DNA of 64,000 nt from Qipengyuania vesicularis (lineage in GTDB: Bacteria > Pseudomonadota > Alphaproteobacteria > Sphingomonadales > Sphingomonadaceae), in contig NZ_JAIGNJ010000003.1 of the NCBI RefSeq assembly GCF_019711415.1, positions 1 through 64,000 on the forward strand, written 5' to 3'. The stretch's first letter is position 1. Each line of letters starts with the position of its first letter. Below the pieces are notes generated by a model. The model made no database searches and was not told where the DNA came from. It was given only the letters and a program-made list of their open reading frames with translations. Positions 24,735 to 33,002 of this stretch are shown piece by piece. Position numbers and translations under genes: made by a program.

Positions 24735-25514
24735 ATGAGCATTGCCAGCCTGATCGATCCGATCACCGCAGAAGGCGGGACTACCCGTTTCGATAATCTC
24801 GATCACTGGTTGCAGGGCCGGACCCTGTATGGCGGTGCCTCGGCCCTTATCGCCTATACAGCGGCGATCCGCGCTTTCCCCGACCTTCCCCCGCTGCGTG
24901 CAGGCCAGGTGGCCTTCGTCGCGCCGACGGGCCCGGAGGTCGAGCTCAAGCGCGAAATCGTGCGCCAGGGGCGAAACGTTGCGCAAGTGCGCAGCGAGAT
25001 CTGGTGTGAGGGCAAGTGCACCCTCACCGCATTCTGGCTGTTTGGAACCGCACGCGAGCCCAATGCCGAACATCCCGCTGCGAAGGTGGAAGACTGGCCC
25101 GGCCCGCCGGAAGAGGCTGAGCTCGCGATGAAGGACAAGGGCCCGGCCTTTATCCGGCATAATTTCGACATTTTGCGCGCACAGGATTTCAGCGGGCCGG
25201 GCGAGCCGGTCGTGCGCCGCTGGGCCCGGCTGACCGACCGTGAGGGGCTCGATCCGGTGAGCGAACTGATCCTTCTCGGCGATGTCCTGCCACCCGGGGC
25301 CATGCGCGCCATGCAGCGGCAGGGCCCCATCAGTTCGATCAACTGGTCGTTCAACTTGCTCGATACGGCGCCAACCACACGCGATGGCTGGTGGCTGTCC
25401 GAGAATGCGAGCCAGCATGCCGCAGCCGGTTATTCATCGGAGCGACTGCGCTTGTGGAATGCCGACGGGATGCAGGTTCTGGACGGGATGCAATGCGTGG
25501 CAATTTTCGGATAG
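24735..25514 (+). CDS. TesB-like acyl-CoA thioesterase
   Basis: A 259-residue protein of the double hot-dog acyl-CoA thioesterase (TesB/Acot-like) family, hydrolysing acyl-CoA to free acid and CoA in the cytoplasm. The N-terminal hot dog has WLQGRTLYGGASALIAYTAA (about residues 26-45, the central helix). The C-terminal half has INWSFNLLD and a WWLSEN...AAAGYSSERLRLW segment typical of the second hot dog. The start ATG 24735 follows a GGTGGGGG and gives the expected family N terminus; an upstream ATG at 24714 is possible. It is adjacent to a DUF1772 membrane protein gene but not clearly in an operon with fatty acid genes. Confidence 0.82.
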   Translation: MSIASLIDPITAEGGTTRFDNLDHWLQGRTLYGGASALIAYTAAIRAFPDLPPLRAGQVAFVAPTGPEVELKREIVRQGRNVAQVRSEIWCEGKCTLTAFWLFGTAREPNAEHPAAKVEDWPGPPEEAELAMKDKGPAFIRHNFDILRAQDFSGPGEPVVRRWARLTDREGLDPVSELILLGDVLPPGAMRAMQRQGPISSINWSFNLLDTAPTTRDGWWLSENASQHAAAGYSSERLRLWNADGMQVLDGMQCVAIFG

Positions 25515-25589
25515 TACCTTCGCCCTTGGCCCGGGATGCATCTCCTTGCTAGGCAGCGGCACGCGGGTCGCATTCCAAGGGAGGGTCTC

Positions 25590-26075
25590 ATGGAACCCGC
25601 TATCGATGCGTTGCTTTGGTTCACGGCCATATCGGTCGGCTTGATGGCCGGGATTTACTTCACTTTTTCGGTTTTCGTGATGAAATCGCTGGACGCGATC
25701 GAGGCGCCCGCCGGCATGCTTGCCATGCAGTCGATCAACCGGATCATCGTCAGGACGCTTTTCCTGCCGATCTTCTTTGCCAGTTCACTCGCTTCGGCCG
25801 CCCTGGCCGTCCTTGCGCTTATGGCTCCGTCAGCACCCGGTTCGCAGCTCACGCTCTGGGGTAGCGCAATCTACTTCGCTGGCATCTTCCTTGTGACCGT
25901 GGCGGGGAATGTCCCGCTCAACAATCGCCTCGAAGCCACCGACGCCAAGGGCCCCAACGGACCGGCGATGTGGAGCGAGTACCTTGCCAAGTGGACCCGC
26001 TGGAACCACGTGCGGACGCTCGCCTGCACGGTCTCGCTCGTATTGCTGATCGCCGCGATCGGGCAGCGGATGTAG
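25590..26075 (+). CDS. DUF1772/anthrone oxygenase-like membrane protein
   Basis: A 161-residue integral membrane protein with four predicted transmembrane helices (about 8-29, 53-75, 82-104 and 140-160). The pattern MAGIYFTFSVFVMKSL followed by NVPLNNRLEA fits the DUF1772 (anthrone oxygenase-like) family, whose bacterial members have no firm function. Start ATG 25590 has GGGAGG just upstream. It follows the thioesterase gene by 75 bases on the same strand. Confidence 0.75.
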   Translation: MEPAIDALLWFTAISVGLMAGIYFTFSVFVMKSLDAIEAPAGMLAMQSINRIIVRTLFLPIFFASSLASAALAVLALMAPSAPGSQLTLWGSAIYFAGIFLVTVAGNVPLNNRLEATDAKGPNGPAMWSEYLAKWTRWNHVRTLACTVSLVLLIAAIGQRM

Positions 26076-26139
26076 CAACCTTGTCGGAATTCTGAGCGAG
26101 GTCCACTATTGGCTCCTCATCCAATGACGACCCATAGAT

Positions 26140-26523
26140 TCAAAGCAACGTTCGGTCGGACCCAGCAAATGCATCATCGGCAAGTCGGATGCCTGAATGC
26201 GAACTGGAAGCGGACAGTTTCCAAATATCGTCGCAAGTACCATCCCCGACAACCTTCCATCGGTATCGATAGTGAGCGCCCACATATAGCCCGCGTAACT
26301 CAGAGCCATCCGAGCACTTGACCACTAATTGCCCCTGTTGATCTTGAATGCCTACAAAGTAGCCCGACGAGAGCTCCTTAAGCTTCTGTTGCGTAATCCC
26401 ATTCGAGATCTTAACTTCGGTTACCAACCCGGTCTTGTCTTTGACTATTATGTACGAACCAAGATAGTAATAAAGGCTTGATGCGCCAAGCAATGCAGTA
26501 ATGGTCATGAATAAGCGCTTCAC
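26140..26523 (-). CDS. Hypothetical membrane-anchored protein
   Basis: A 127-residue unrecognised protein. The N terminus is one hydrophobic helix (about 4-28, FMTITALLGASSLYYYLGSYIIV), probably a membrane anchor or uncleaved signal. The rest is a short extracytoplasmic strand-rich domain with Cys residues in VVKCSDG and DGTCDD that could pair. The last ~30 residues overlap a copy of the dispersed GCGGAC motif (26205-26216), so the C terminus may derive from repeat sequence. AT content is higher than in neighbours, suggesting recent acquisition. Confidence 0.55.
   Translation of the reverse strand: MKRLFMTITALLGASSLYYYLGSYIIVKDKTGLVTEVKISNGITQQKLKELSSGYFVGIQDQQGQLVVKCSDGSELRGLYVGAHYRYRWKVVGDGTCDDIWKLSASSSHSGIRLADDAFAGSDRTLL
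26205..26216 (+). repeat. Dispersed intergenic motif, short copy
   Basis: TGGAAGCGGACA matches the core of the motifs at 133-150 and 6104-6121. It lies inside the 3' end of a hypothetical gene on the opposite strand. Confidence 0.4.
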
Positions 26524-26585
26524 CGCATCGCACTCCTAAGCCAACTAGTGCGTCTCGAAGTGGCCACTAGTTGGCGACCAGGACC

Positions 26586-27386
26586 TCAAACATCCGTGAA
26601 ATTCGCTGCGCGCTTCTGCATGCCGGCCATAACCGCCTCGATCTGGTTCGGCTTGCGCATGACCGCTGCCTGCTCGACGCTTTCGGCCATGAGGATATCG
26701 TCGCCCTTCTGCTCGACCATGGCTTCCGACAGGCGTTTGGCACCGCGGATGGCTTCGGGATTGCGGTTGGCGATCTCGTTAGCGATGTCGTTCGCCTTGC
26801 CGAGCGGGTCCTCGGTGACGTGGGTGGCGAGGCCATATCCATGCGCCTCTTCGCCGGTGAACTCGCGATTGGTGTAGACGAGTTCGCGCAGCACATCGTC
26901 ACGCACATTGCCGCGCCAGAGGTGGTAGCCGCCCATATCGGGGACGAGGCCCCATTTCATTTCCATGACCGCCATGCGCGTCGCCGGATGGACCACGCGG
27001 ATGTCCGCGCCGCTGGCGATCTGCAGCCCGCCGCCAAAGCAGACGCCATGGACGGCGGCGATCACGGGGACCGGGCACTTGCGCCAGGTCATGGCGACTT
27101 CCTGGAAGGTATTGGCATTGCCATGCGTGCGCTCGGTCAGCGGCTTGCGCTCGCCATCGGGGGCGGCGGTGAAGCTCGACACGTCCAGCCCCGCGCAGAA
27201 CGCCCTGCCCTCTCCCGCCAGCACCACCGCGCGCAGGCCCTTCATCGTACGCAGCGTCTCACCAGCTTCGATGATCGCTTCGAATTGCGCCGGGTCGAGC
27301 GCATTCATCTTGTCGGGACGGTTGAAACGCACCTGGGCGACGCCATTGTCGGCAAGGTCAATCGTGACGCGGTCTTGGGAACTCAT
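26586..27386 (-). CDS. Enoyl-CoA hydratase/isomerase (crotonase) family protein
   Basis: A 266-residue crotonase-fold enzyme acting on acyl-CoA thioesters. Oxyanion-hole segments are visible: GEGRAFCAGLDVSSF (first) and AVHGVCFGGGLQIASGADIRV (second). The residue context WGLVPDMGGYHLWRGNV replaces the classic double-Glu hydratase site with Asp at DMGG, so it may be an isomerase or another crotonase rather than a true hydratase. The start ATG 27386 overlaps the 3' end of the upstream winged-helix gene by 29 bases, suggesting co-transcription. A role in fatty acid breakdown is inferred. Confidence 0.85.
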   Translation of the reverse strand: MSSQDRVTIDLADNGVAQVRFNRPDKMNALDPAQFEAIIEAGETLRTMKGLRAVVLAGEGRAFCAGLDVSSFTAAPDGERKPLTERTHGNANTFQEVAMTWRKCPVPVIAAVHGVCFGGGLQIASGADIRVVHPATRMAVMEMKWGLVPDMGGYHLWRGNVRDDVLRELVYTNREFTGEEAHGYGLATHVTEDPLGKANDIANEIANRNPEAIRGAKRLSEAMVEQKGDDILMAESVEQAAVMRKPNQIEAVMAGMQKRAANFTDV

Positions 27387-28104
27387 GGGTTTGCGAAATC
27401 CTCGGCTGCTCTGGCCGATACTCCTGCGTCATCGGCTCCACCCTGTCCACCCGTAGATATTCCCCGTGGGGCCTACTCCCAATACAGTAGCCTCCGTTCT
27501 CATGCGTTTCGACGATCCAGCCGACATGGCTCACGGCGAGCTTGGCGCGCAGGCGTGAGACGTGCACCTCGAGCGAGTTGGTCTCCGGTTCGTGATTGAG
27601 GCGCCAGACATCGCGCAGCAGTTCGGCGCGCGAGACCGGCCGATTGGGTGTTTCCGCAAGGCGCCACAGCAGTGCGAACTCGCGCGGGTGCAGCCCGATC
27701 CACTTCCCATCGACCTGCGCATCGCGAAAAAACAGGTCCAGGTTCACCGGCCCGATCCGCTGCTGCCGCGGGATTTTCCTGTCCAGTCCTTCCAGCTTCA
27801 GGAGCCGCGCGGCCAGTTCGACCAGCGCGATCTGCGAGGACAGCGCATCGCCGAACCCCTCACCGATCAGCTGCGCGCGCACTTCGGGTTCGTCCACGCC
27901 GACGGCAATGACCGCTTGCTTGTGGGGCAGCTCGGTCCAGTCGGAGCAGCGAAAGCCGATACGCCAGTCGAGCAGGGTTGGCAGGCCTGGCCTGACCGCC
28001 TGTGGCCGGAATTCGGGTCGCAAGCGCCACCCGAGCAGGCGCAGGTCCCAGCGCCCCGGGGGCGAGGGAGCGACCGACAGCCATGTGTATTCTGCAATCT
28101 CCAC
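27358..28104 (-). CDS. Winged-helix transcriptional regulator (OmpR/PhoB-type DNA-binding domain)
   Basis: About 248 residues. The C-terminal part contains an OmpR/PhoB-type winged helix (LHPREFALLWRLAETPNRPVSRAELL, then NSLEVHVSRLRAKL and IVETHENGGYCI). The N-terminal ~130 residues do not show a receiver domain with phospho-acceptor Asp, so this is not a standard two-component regulator. A GTG at 28104 after GGAGAG is chosen as start; the frame can also begin at TTG 28143. It overlaps the enoyl-CoA hydratase gene and may control it. Confidence 0.65.
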   Translation of the reverse strand: MEIAEYTWLSVAPSPPGRWDLRLLGWRLRPEFRPQAVRPGLPTLLDWRIGFRCSDWTELPHKQAVIAVGVDEPEVRAQLIGEGFGDALSSQIALVELAARLLKLEGLDRKIPRQQRIGPVNLDLFFRDAQVDGKWIGLHPREFALLWRLAETPNRPVSRAELLRDVWRLNHEPETNSLEVHVSRLRAKLAVSHVGWIVETHENGGYCIGSRPHGEYLRVDRVEPMTQEYRPEQPRISQTHEFPRPRHD

Positions 28105-28202
28105 GGGGGCTCTCCATAGCCCTCCCGCCAAGCCATTACACAAGCAGGGAATCCCGCAAGGGGATATCCGGGGTTTTACCTATCGGTGTTTTCCCGTGGA
28201 GT

Positions 28203-29387
28203 TTACTTTCCGTGCTCGGCGAGGAATTTCTTGATGTTGCGCGCCGCCTGCCGGATGCGTTGCTCGTTCTCCACCATGGCGATGCGCACATAGCCTTCGC
28301 CTTCTTCGCCGAAGCCCACGCCGGCCGCGACGGCGACCTCGGCGTGCTGGAGCAGCTGCTTGGAGAATTCGAGGCTTCCCATGTGCTCGAAGCCGGGCGG
28401 TAGCTTGGCCCAGGTGAACATGCTGGCAGGCGGCGAAGGTATCTCCCAGCCTGCGCGCGTGAAGCTTTCGACCATGACATCGCGCCGGTGCTGGTAGCGG
28501 GCGCGGTTCTCCTCTACGACGTCCTCCGGCCCGTTGAGCGCGGCACACGCGGCCGCCTGGATCGGGGTGAATGCACCATAGTCCAGATAGCTCTTAACCC
28601 GGGTCAAGGCAGCGATCAGCTTCTTGTTGCCGACGCAGAACCCGATCCGCCAGCCGGCCATGGAGAAGGTCTTGGACATCGACGTGAATTCAACCGCCAC
28701 GTCCTTTGCCCCCGAAACCTCGAGGATCGAACGGGTCGGCTTGCCGTCGTAATAGAGTTCCGAATAGGCGAGATCGGAAAGCACCCAGACCTCGTTCTTC
28801 TTGGCCCAGGCAACCAGCCTTTCGTAGAAATCGAGATCGACGGTCTCTGCGGTCGGGTTACTGGGATAGTTGCAAACCAATACGGTTGGCCGGGGAACGG
28901 TATAGGCCATCGCATTGTCGAGCGCTCGCCAATAGCTCTCGTCCGGCGTGGTCGGCACGCTACGGATCGTAGCGCCTGCGATGATGAAGCCGTAAGTGTG
29001 AATCGGATAGGCCGGGCTCGGGGCGAGAATCACATCGCCGGGAGCGCTAATCGCGGTGGCCATGGATGACAGCCCCTCTTTCGATCCCATGGTGACCACG
29101 ACTTCGCTCTCGGGATCGAGTTCGACCCCGAAACGGCGCTGGTAATAGTTAGCTTGTGCGCGGCGTAGGCCGGGAATGCCCTTGGACTGCGAATAGCCAT
29201 GCGCATCGGGCTTGGCCGCGACTTCGCACAGCTTGTCGATTACGTGCTGCGGCGGGGGCTGGTCGGGATTGCCCATGCCGAGATCGATGATGTCGCGCCC
29301 CGCCTGCCGTGCCGCGTGACGCATCGCGTTGACCTCTGCGATGACATAGGGCGGCATGCGTTTGATGCGGTAAAATTCGTCGGACAT
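28203..29387 (-). CDS. LL-diaminopimelate/alanine-type aminotransferase
   Basis: A 394-residue fold-type I aminotransferase of the class I/II family, closest in pattern to AlaC/DapL-like enzymes. Signatures include MGNPDQPPP near the N terminus, PSPAYPIHTYGFI, VCNYPSNPTAETVD and the PLP-lysine segment SMSKTFSMAGWRIGF, in which the Lys after SMS is the cofactor-binding residue. Such enzymes transaminate pyruvate/alanine or make LL-diaminopimelate. E. coli AlaC is about 410 residues, so this is full length. No lysine-pathway genes adjoin, so alanine synthesis is the more cautious reading. It is divergent from the PHB synthase gene. Confidence 0.85.
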   Translation of the reverse strand: MSDEFYRIKRMPPYVIAEVNAMRHAARQAGRDIIDLGMGNPDQPPPQHVIDKLCEVAAKPDAHGYSQSKGIPGLRRAQANYYQRRFGVELDPESEVVVTMGSKEGLSSMATAISAPGDVILAPSPAYPIHTYGFIIAGATIRSVPTTPDESYWRALDNAMAYTVPRPTVLVCNYPSNPTAETVDLDFYERLVAWAKKNEVWVLSDLAYSELYYDGKPTRSILEVSGAKDVAVEFTSMSKTFSMAGWRIGFCVGNKKLIAALTRVKSYLDYGAFTPIQAAACAALNGPEDVVEENRARYQHRRDVMVESFTRAGWEIPSPPASMFTWAKLPPGFEHMGSLEFSKQLLQHAEVAVAAGVGFGEEGEGYVRIAMVENEQRIRQAARNIKKFLAEHGK

Positions 29388-29521
29388 TTAGGCTCCGTGG
29401 CGCGTTGGTCTGTCACACTGATTACCTATTCGTGCCCCAAGCGCAAAGCACTCGCTATATTGAATGCGCGAATTATCTTAGAGACCGGACAAGAGCCGCT
29501 TTTCCCGGCCAGAGGACCGCC

Positions 29522-31402
29522 ATGAACGAGACGCCCGATCCCTTCACCAACCTCTATGAGCATCCCGCCAAGCTGATGCGCGCAATGTTCGCGCCCATGG
29601 CTGGCGCGGTGGATCCCGCGATGATGATGGGCGAAGGAGCGATGAAGCCGGAAGACGCTCAGGCATGGGCCGAAACGGGAGCAAAACTGCAGACGCTCTG
29701 GACCCAGTACCAGGCCGAGCAGATGAGCAATCCGCAGGCGCTGGTCCCCTATTTCGATCCGGCGCGATGGATTGCCTTGGCGACCGACTGGTACAAGCAG
29801 ATGCCGATCGCACAGGCCGAACAACAGAAGGCACTGTGGGACGAGGGCATGCAGCTCTGGAACGAAGTGCTCGGCCAGTATGGTCTTGGTCCCAAGGCCG
29901 CCGAAAATGCGGGCGGCGAGATCGAGCTGCCGCGCAAAGATCGACGCTTTGCCGACGAGAAGTGGCGCGCGCACCCCGCCTCTGCCCTGATCCACCAGAC
30001 CTATCTTTTCCTCGCCGAGCGGGTGGAGGAAATGGCCGACAATATCGAGGGCCTGAACCCGCAGCAGCGCGAGCAGTTGCGTTTCACGACCAAGGCGATC
30101 ACCGAGGCAGCAAGCCCGGCAAATTTCCCGCTCCTGAACCCGGTCGTGATGGAGCGGACGCTGGAGACCAAGGGCCAGAACCTGGTCAAGGGGATGGAAC
30201 ACCTGCTCGCCGACATGCGTCGCGGGCAGCTCAGCCACACCGATGCGAGCGCCTTCACGCTGGGCGAGAACATCGCGACGACGCCCGGCAAGGTCGTACA
30301 CGAAACGCCGCTTTACCAGCTGATCCAGTACAGCCCGACGACCGAGAAGGTGATGGCGACCCCGCTGGTGATCTTCCCGCCATGGATCAACCGTTTCTAC
30401 ATCCTCGACCTCAACGAGAAGAAGAGCTTCGTGAAGTGGGCAGTCGACCAGGGCGTGACCGTTTTCATGGTCAGCTGGAAGTCGGCCGATGCAAGCATGA
30501 AGGACGTAATCTGGGATGATTACGTGCGCGCCCAGATCGATGCTATCGACACTATCCGCGAAAGGCTCGACGTGCCGAGCGTGCACACGATCGGCTACTG
30601 CGTGGCCGGAACCACGCTCGCCGCCACGCTCGCCCTGCTTCATCGCCGAGGTCAGGAGGACAAGGTCAAGAGCGCGACTTTCTTCACTGCGCAGGTCGAT
30701 TTCGAGAAGGCCGGTGAGCTGCTCAACTTCATCGACGACACCCAGCTTGGCACGATCAAGGCGTTGTCGCCCGACGGCTATCTCGACGGGCGCTACATGG
30801 CCGCGACCTTCAACCTGCTGCGCGGCACCGATCTTATCTGGAACTACGTCGTCAACAATTACCTTCTGGGCGAGGACTATCCGGCCTTCGACCTGCTGCA
30901 CTGGAACGGCGATGTCACCAACCTGCCCGCCAAGTGGCATCAGCAGTATCTGCGCGATCTTTATCGTGACAACCGGCTGGTCGAAGCCGATGCGCTGAGC
31001 GTCGACAACACGCCTATCGATCTCGGCCAGGTCAAGACCCCGACTTATGTCCAGGCTGGCAAGGAAGATCATATCGCCCCGGCCGAGAGCGTCTGGCGGC
31101 TGAAGGAACACTTCACCGGACCGCTCAAATTCGTACTGGCCGGATCGGGCCACATCGCAGGGGTCGTGAACCCGCCCTCATCGGGCAAATACCAATACTG
31201 GCTCAATGATGGCGAACCCCGCAACCTCGCCGAATTCCGCGAAGGCGCGGTCGAACATCCCGGCAGCTGGTGGCCGGACTGGATCGACTGGCTGCGCGAG
31301 CAGGATGGCGAATCCGTGCCTGCCACGGGTAAACGGAAACCGGGCGGAAAAGGCGATAAAGTGATCGAAGACGCGCCTGGACGCTACGTCGCCACACGCT
31401 AA
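29522..31402 (+). CDS. phaC: Class I poly(3-hydroxyalkanoate) synthase
   Basis: A 626-residue PHB synthase that polymerises (R)-3-hydroxyacyl-CoA on granule surfaces. The alpha/beta-hydrolase core has the lipase-like box GYCVAG with catalytic C360, D516 (KEDHIAPAES) and H544 (GSGHIAGVVN). The N-terminal region before about 250 is the class I-specific domain. Start ATG 29522 gives the usual length (about 590-630); an in-frame upstream start at 29405 lies in the gap next to the divergent aminotransferase. The phasin gene follows on the same strand, after a gap carrying PhaR-type operators. Confidence 0.93.
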   Translation: MNETPDPFTNLYEHPAKLMRAMFAPMAGAVDPAMMMGEGAMKPEDAQAWAETGAKLQTLWTQYQAEQMSNPQALVPYFDPARWIALATDWYKQMPIAQAEQQKALWDEGMQLWNEVLGQYGLGPKAAENAGGEIELPRKDRRFADEKWRAHPASALIHQTYLFLAERVEEMADNIEGLNPQQREQLRFTTKAITEAASPANFPLLNPVVMERTLETKGQNLVKGMEHLLADMRRGQLSHTDASAFTLGENIATTPGKVVHETPLYQLIQYSPTTEKVMATPLVIFPPWINRFYILDLNEKKSFVKWAVDQGVTVFMVSWKSADASMKDVIWDDYVRAQIDAIDTIRERLDVPSVHTIGYCVAGTTLAATLALLHRRGQEDKVKSATFFTAQVDFEKAGELLNFIDDTQLGTIKALSPDGYLDGRYMAATFNLLRGTDLIWNYVVNNYLLGEDYPAFDLLHWNGDVTNLPAKWHQQYLRDLYRDNRLVEADALSVDNTPIDLGQVKTPTYVQAGKEDHIAPAESVWRLKEHFTGPLKFVLAGSGHIAGVVNPPSSGKYQYWLNDGEPRNLAEFREGAVEHPGSWWPDWIDWLREQDGESVPATGKRKPGGKGDKVIEDAPGRYVATR

Positions 31403-31444
31403 TTTGCCGCTTAACTCGCTGAAATAACGCCTCATCGCAGTTTA

Positions 31445-31510
31445 TTGTGCACTGCACAAAAATCCCTTGACTTCGCACCTGCAATGCCTATTTTGTGCAG
31501 TGCAACAAAA
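31445..31510 (+). promoter_or_regulatory. Phasin promoter with twin PhaR-type operators
   Basis: Two near-palindromes frame a promoter. TTGTGCACTGCACAA (31445-31459) lies upstream, and TTTTGTGCAGTGCAACAAAA (31491-31510) covers the expected transcription start. Between them TTGACT (31467-31472) and TATTTT (31489-31494) form a sigma70-type promoter with a 16-base spacer. PhaR, the PHB-sensing repressor of phasin genes, is known to bind TGC/GCA-rich palindromes of this kind. Repression until granules form is the expected regulation; the phaR gene itself is not in the window. Confidence 0.75.
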
Positions 31511-31524
31511 GCGAGGTTAATCCC

Positions 31525-32340
31525 ATGGCCGAGAGCCAGACCAAAATCGATGCTGCTGCCGAGAAGGCATACGCCGAGGCTGCCGAAAAGAAGACCGCCG
31601 AAGTGAATACCAAGGCTGTCGAGAAGGCTGTCAAAGCTGACAAGACCGCTCCGGTGAAGACCGAGACGGTTGCCAAGGCCGTGGCTTCCAAGGCCAAGAA
31701 GGCGCCTGCCAAGAAGAAGGCGGCCCCTGCCAAGGCTAAGAAGGTTGCTGCCAAGAAGGCTCCGGCGAAGAAGCCGGCCGCCAAGAAGGCTGCTCCGAAG
31801 AAGGTTGTCGCAAAGAAGGCTGCACCGGCTCCGAAGAAGGCCGCTGCCAAGACCTCTGTTACCCCGATCACGAAATTGAAGGATACCATCATGGCTACTG
31901 CCAAGAACGCAAAGACCACCGATTACACCGCCAAGGCGAAGGAAATGGCTGCCGATGTGCAGACCCGCGCCAAGGCTGCTTACGACAAGGGCGCCGAGAT
32001 GACCCAGGACGTCGTTGAATTCCAGAAGGGCAACTTCGAAGCCCTCGTGGAAAGCGGCAAGATCCTTGCTTCGGGCATGCAGGACATGGGCCGTACCTAT
32101 GTCGCAGAAGCCAAGTCGGCTGCTGAAACCGTCCAGGCCGACGTGAAGAAGGTTGCTGCCGTCAAGTCGCCGACCGAACTCTTCCAGCTTCAGGGCGAAA
32201 TCGCACGTCGCAACTTCGACGCCATGGTTTCGACCACCTCGAAGAACACCGAAGCCATGATCAAGCTCGCAAACGAAGCTTTCGCTCCGCTTTCGAGCCG
32301 CATGAGCCTCGCCGCCGAGAAGGTCCGCAAGGCTGCCTAA
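31525..32340 (+). CDS. phaP: Phasin with Lys/Ala-rich N-terminal extension
   Basis: A 271-residue phasin that coats PHB granules. The C-terminal part (about 135-265) is the amphipathic helical phasin domain (QDVVEFQKGNFEALVESGKILASG, then PTELFQLQGEIARRNFDAM). Residues about 20-120 form a low-complexity extension built of Ala-Lys-Lys-type repeats resembling histone H1 tails and bacterial PhaF/PhaM-like proteins, which tether granules to DNA. Start ATG 31525 follows GCGAGG. The promoter has two PhaR-type operators, and a terminator lies at 32407-32448. The DNA-binding role of the tail is inferred from composition. Confidence 0.88.
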   Translation: MAESQTKIDAAAEKAYAEAAEKKTAEVNTKAVEKAVKADKTAPVKTETVAKAVASKAKKAPAKKKAAPAKAKKVAAKKAPAKKPAAKKAAPKKVVAKKAAPAPKKAAAKTSVTPITKLKDTIMATAKNAKTTDYTAKAKEMAADVQTRAKAAYDKGAEMTQDVVEFQKGNFEALVESGKILASGMQDMGRTYVAEAKSAAETVQADVKKVAAVKSPTELFQLQGEIARRNFDAMVSTTSKNTEAMIKLANEAFAPLSSRMSLAAEKVRKAA

Positions 32341-32406
32341 TTAGCACGAGCTTCAACCCGCCGGGCATCTCTCTCCTCTCTCCCTTGCCCGGTGGTTGAA
32401 AACGGC

Positions 32407-32448
32407 GGGTCGGATGGCACTCCAGTGTCGTCCGGCCCGTTTGCTTTT
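32407..32448 (+). terminator. Terminator after phasin gene
   Basis: Inverted repeat GGGTCGGA (32407-32414) and TCCGGCCC (32431-32438), pairing with one G-T, with the T-rich run GTTTGCTTTT after it. It lies 67 bases past the phasin stop. Confidence 0.7.
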
Positions 32449-32501
32449 GGGGCACCGAAGCGCTCTTTCCACGTTGATGATGCGCCCGCAGAAGTACATT
32501 C

Positions 32502-32915
32502 ATGGTTTCCGCGCTTGCGATTATTAAGACCGATACGATATTGGCGCCCTCGATGATCTATTCCGACCATCTCGAACCGATCCGCGCCGGCGAAGGCGAT
32601 GACGACACGCGCGAAGGCGACGGCCAGGTTGCCATTGCCACCAAGACCCGCGCGAAGCCCAAGAAGCCCAGTCAATACAAGGTGCTGCTGCTGAACGACG
32701 ATTACACTCCGATGGAGTTCGTCGTGATTGTCCTGAAGCGCTTCTTCCGCATGGACATGGAGGAAGCGACGCGAGTCATGCTGCACGTTCACCAAAAGGG
32801 CGTGGGCGTGTGCGGGATCTTCCCATATGAAGTCGCCGAAACCAAGGTGAACCAGGTTATGGACTTCGCCCGGCAGAACCAGCACCCGCTCCAGTGCACG
32901 CTGGAGAAGGCTTGA
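32502..32915 (+). CDS. clpS: ATP-dependent Clp protease adaptor ClpS
   Basis: A 137-residue adaptor that delivers N-degron substrates to ClpAP. The ClpS core occupies about 55-135. It includes [17 protein letters not shown] (the DDYTPMEF signature with the substrate-binding Asn-Asp), the helix [19 protein letters not shown] and C-terminal [16 protein letters not shown]. The N-terminal ~55 residues are an extension of low complexity, as is common in alphaproteobacteria; a later ATG at 32553 is possible. It precedes lptF by 87 bases. The Aat transferase, which makes ClpS substrates, is also in the window (49434). Confidence 0.93.
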   Translation: MVSALAIIKTDTILAPSMIYSDHLEPIRAGEGDDDTREGDGQVAIATKTRAKPKKPSQYKVLLLNDDYTPMEFVVIVLKRFFRMDMEEATRVMLHVHQKGVGVCGIFPYEVAETKVNQVMDFARQNQHPLQCTLEKA

Positions 32916-33002
32916 CGCGGCAGAGTTTTGGCGCGGGGGCATGACGTGCGGAATATTTCGCGCTAGGGCCGCCTTAGACGCGCCCCAACAGCCGGAAACC
33001 GA

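Noticed and set aside
29426..31153. 575-residue open frame antisense to phaC
   Set aside because: It is the reverse of a clearly conserved PHB synthase, has no ribosome binding site and shows shadow composition of high-GC DNA.
31488..31919. Hydrophobic 143-residue frame antisense to the phasin
   Set aside because: Its Ala/Phe repeats are the reverse complement of the AAG-rich Lys/Ala tail of the phasin.
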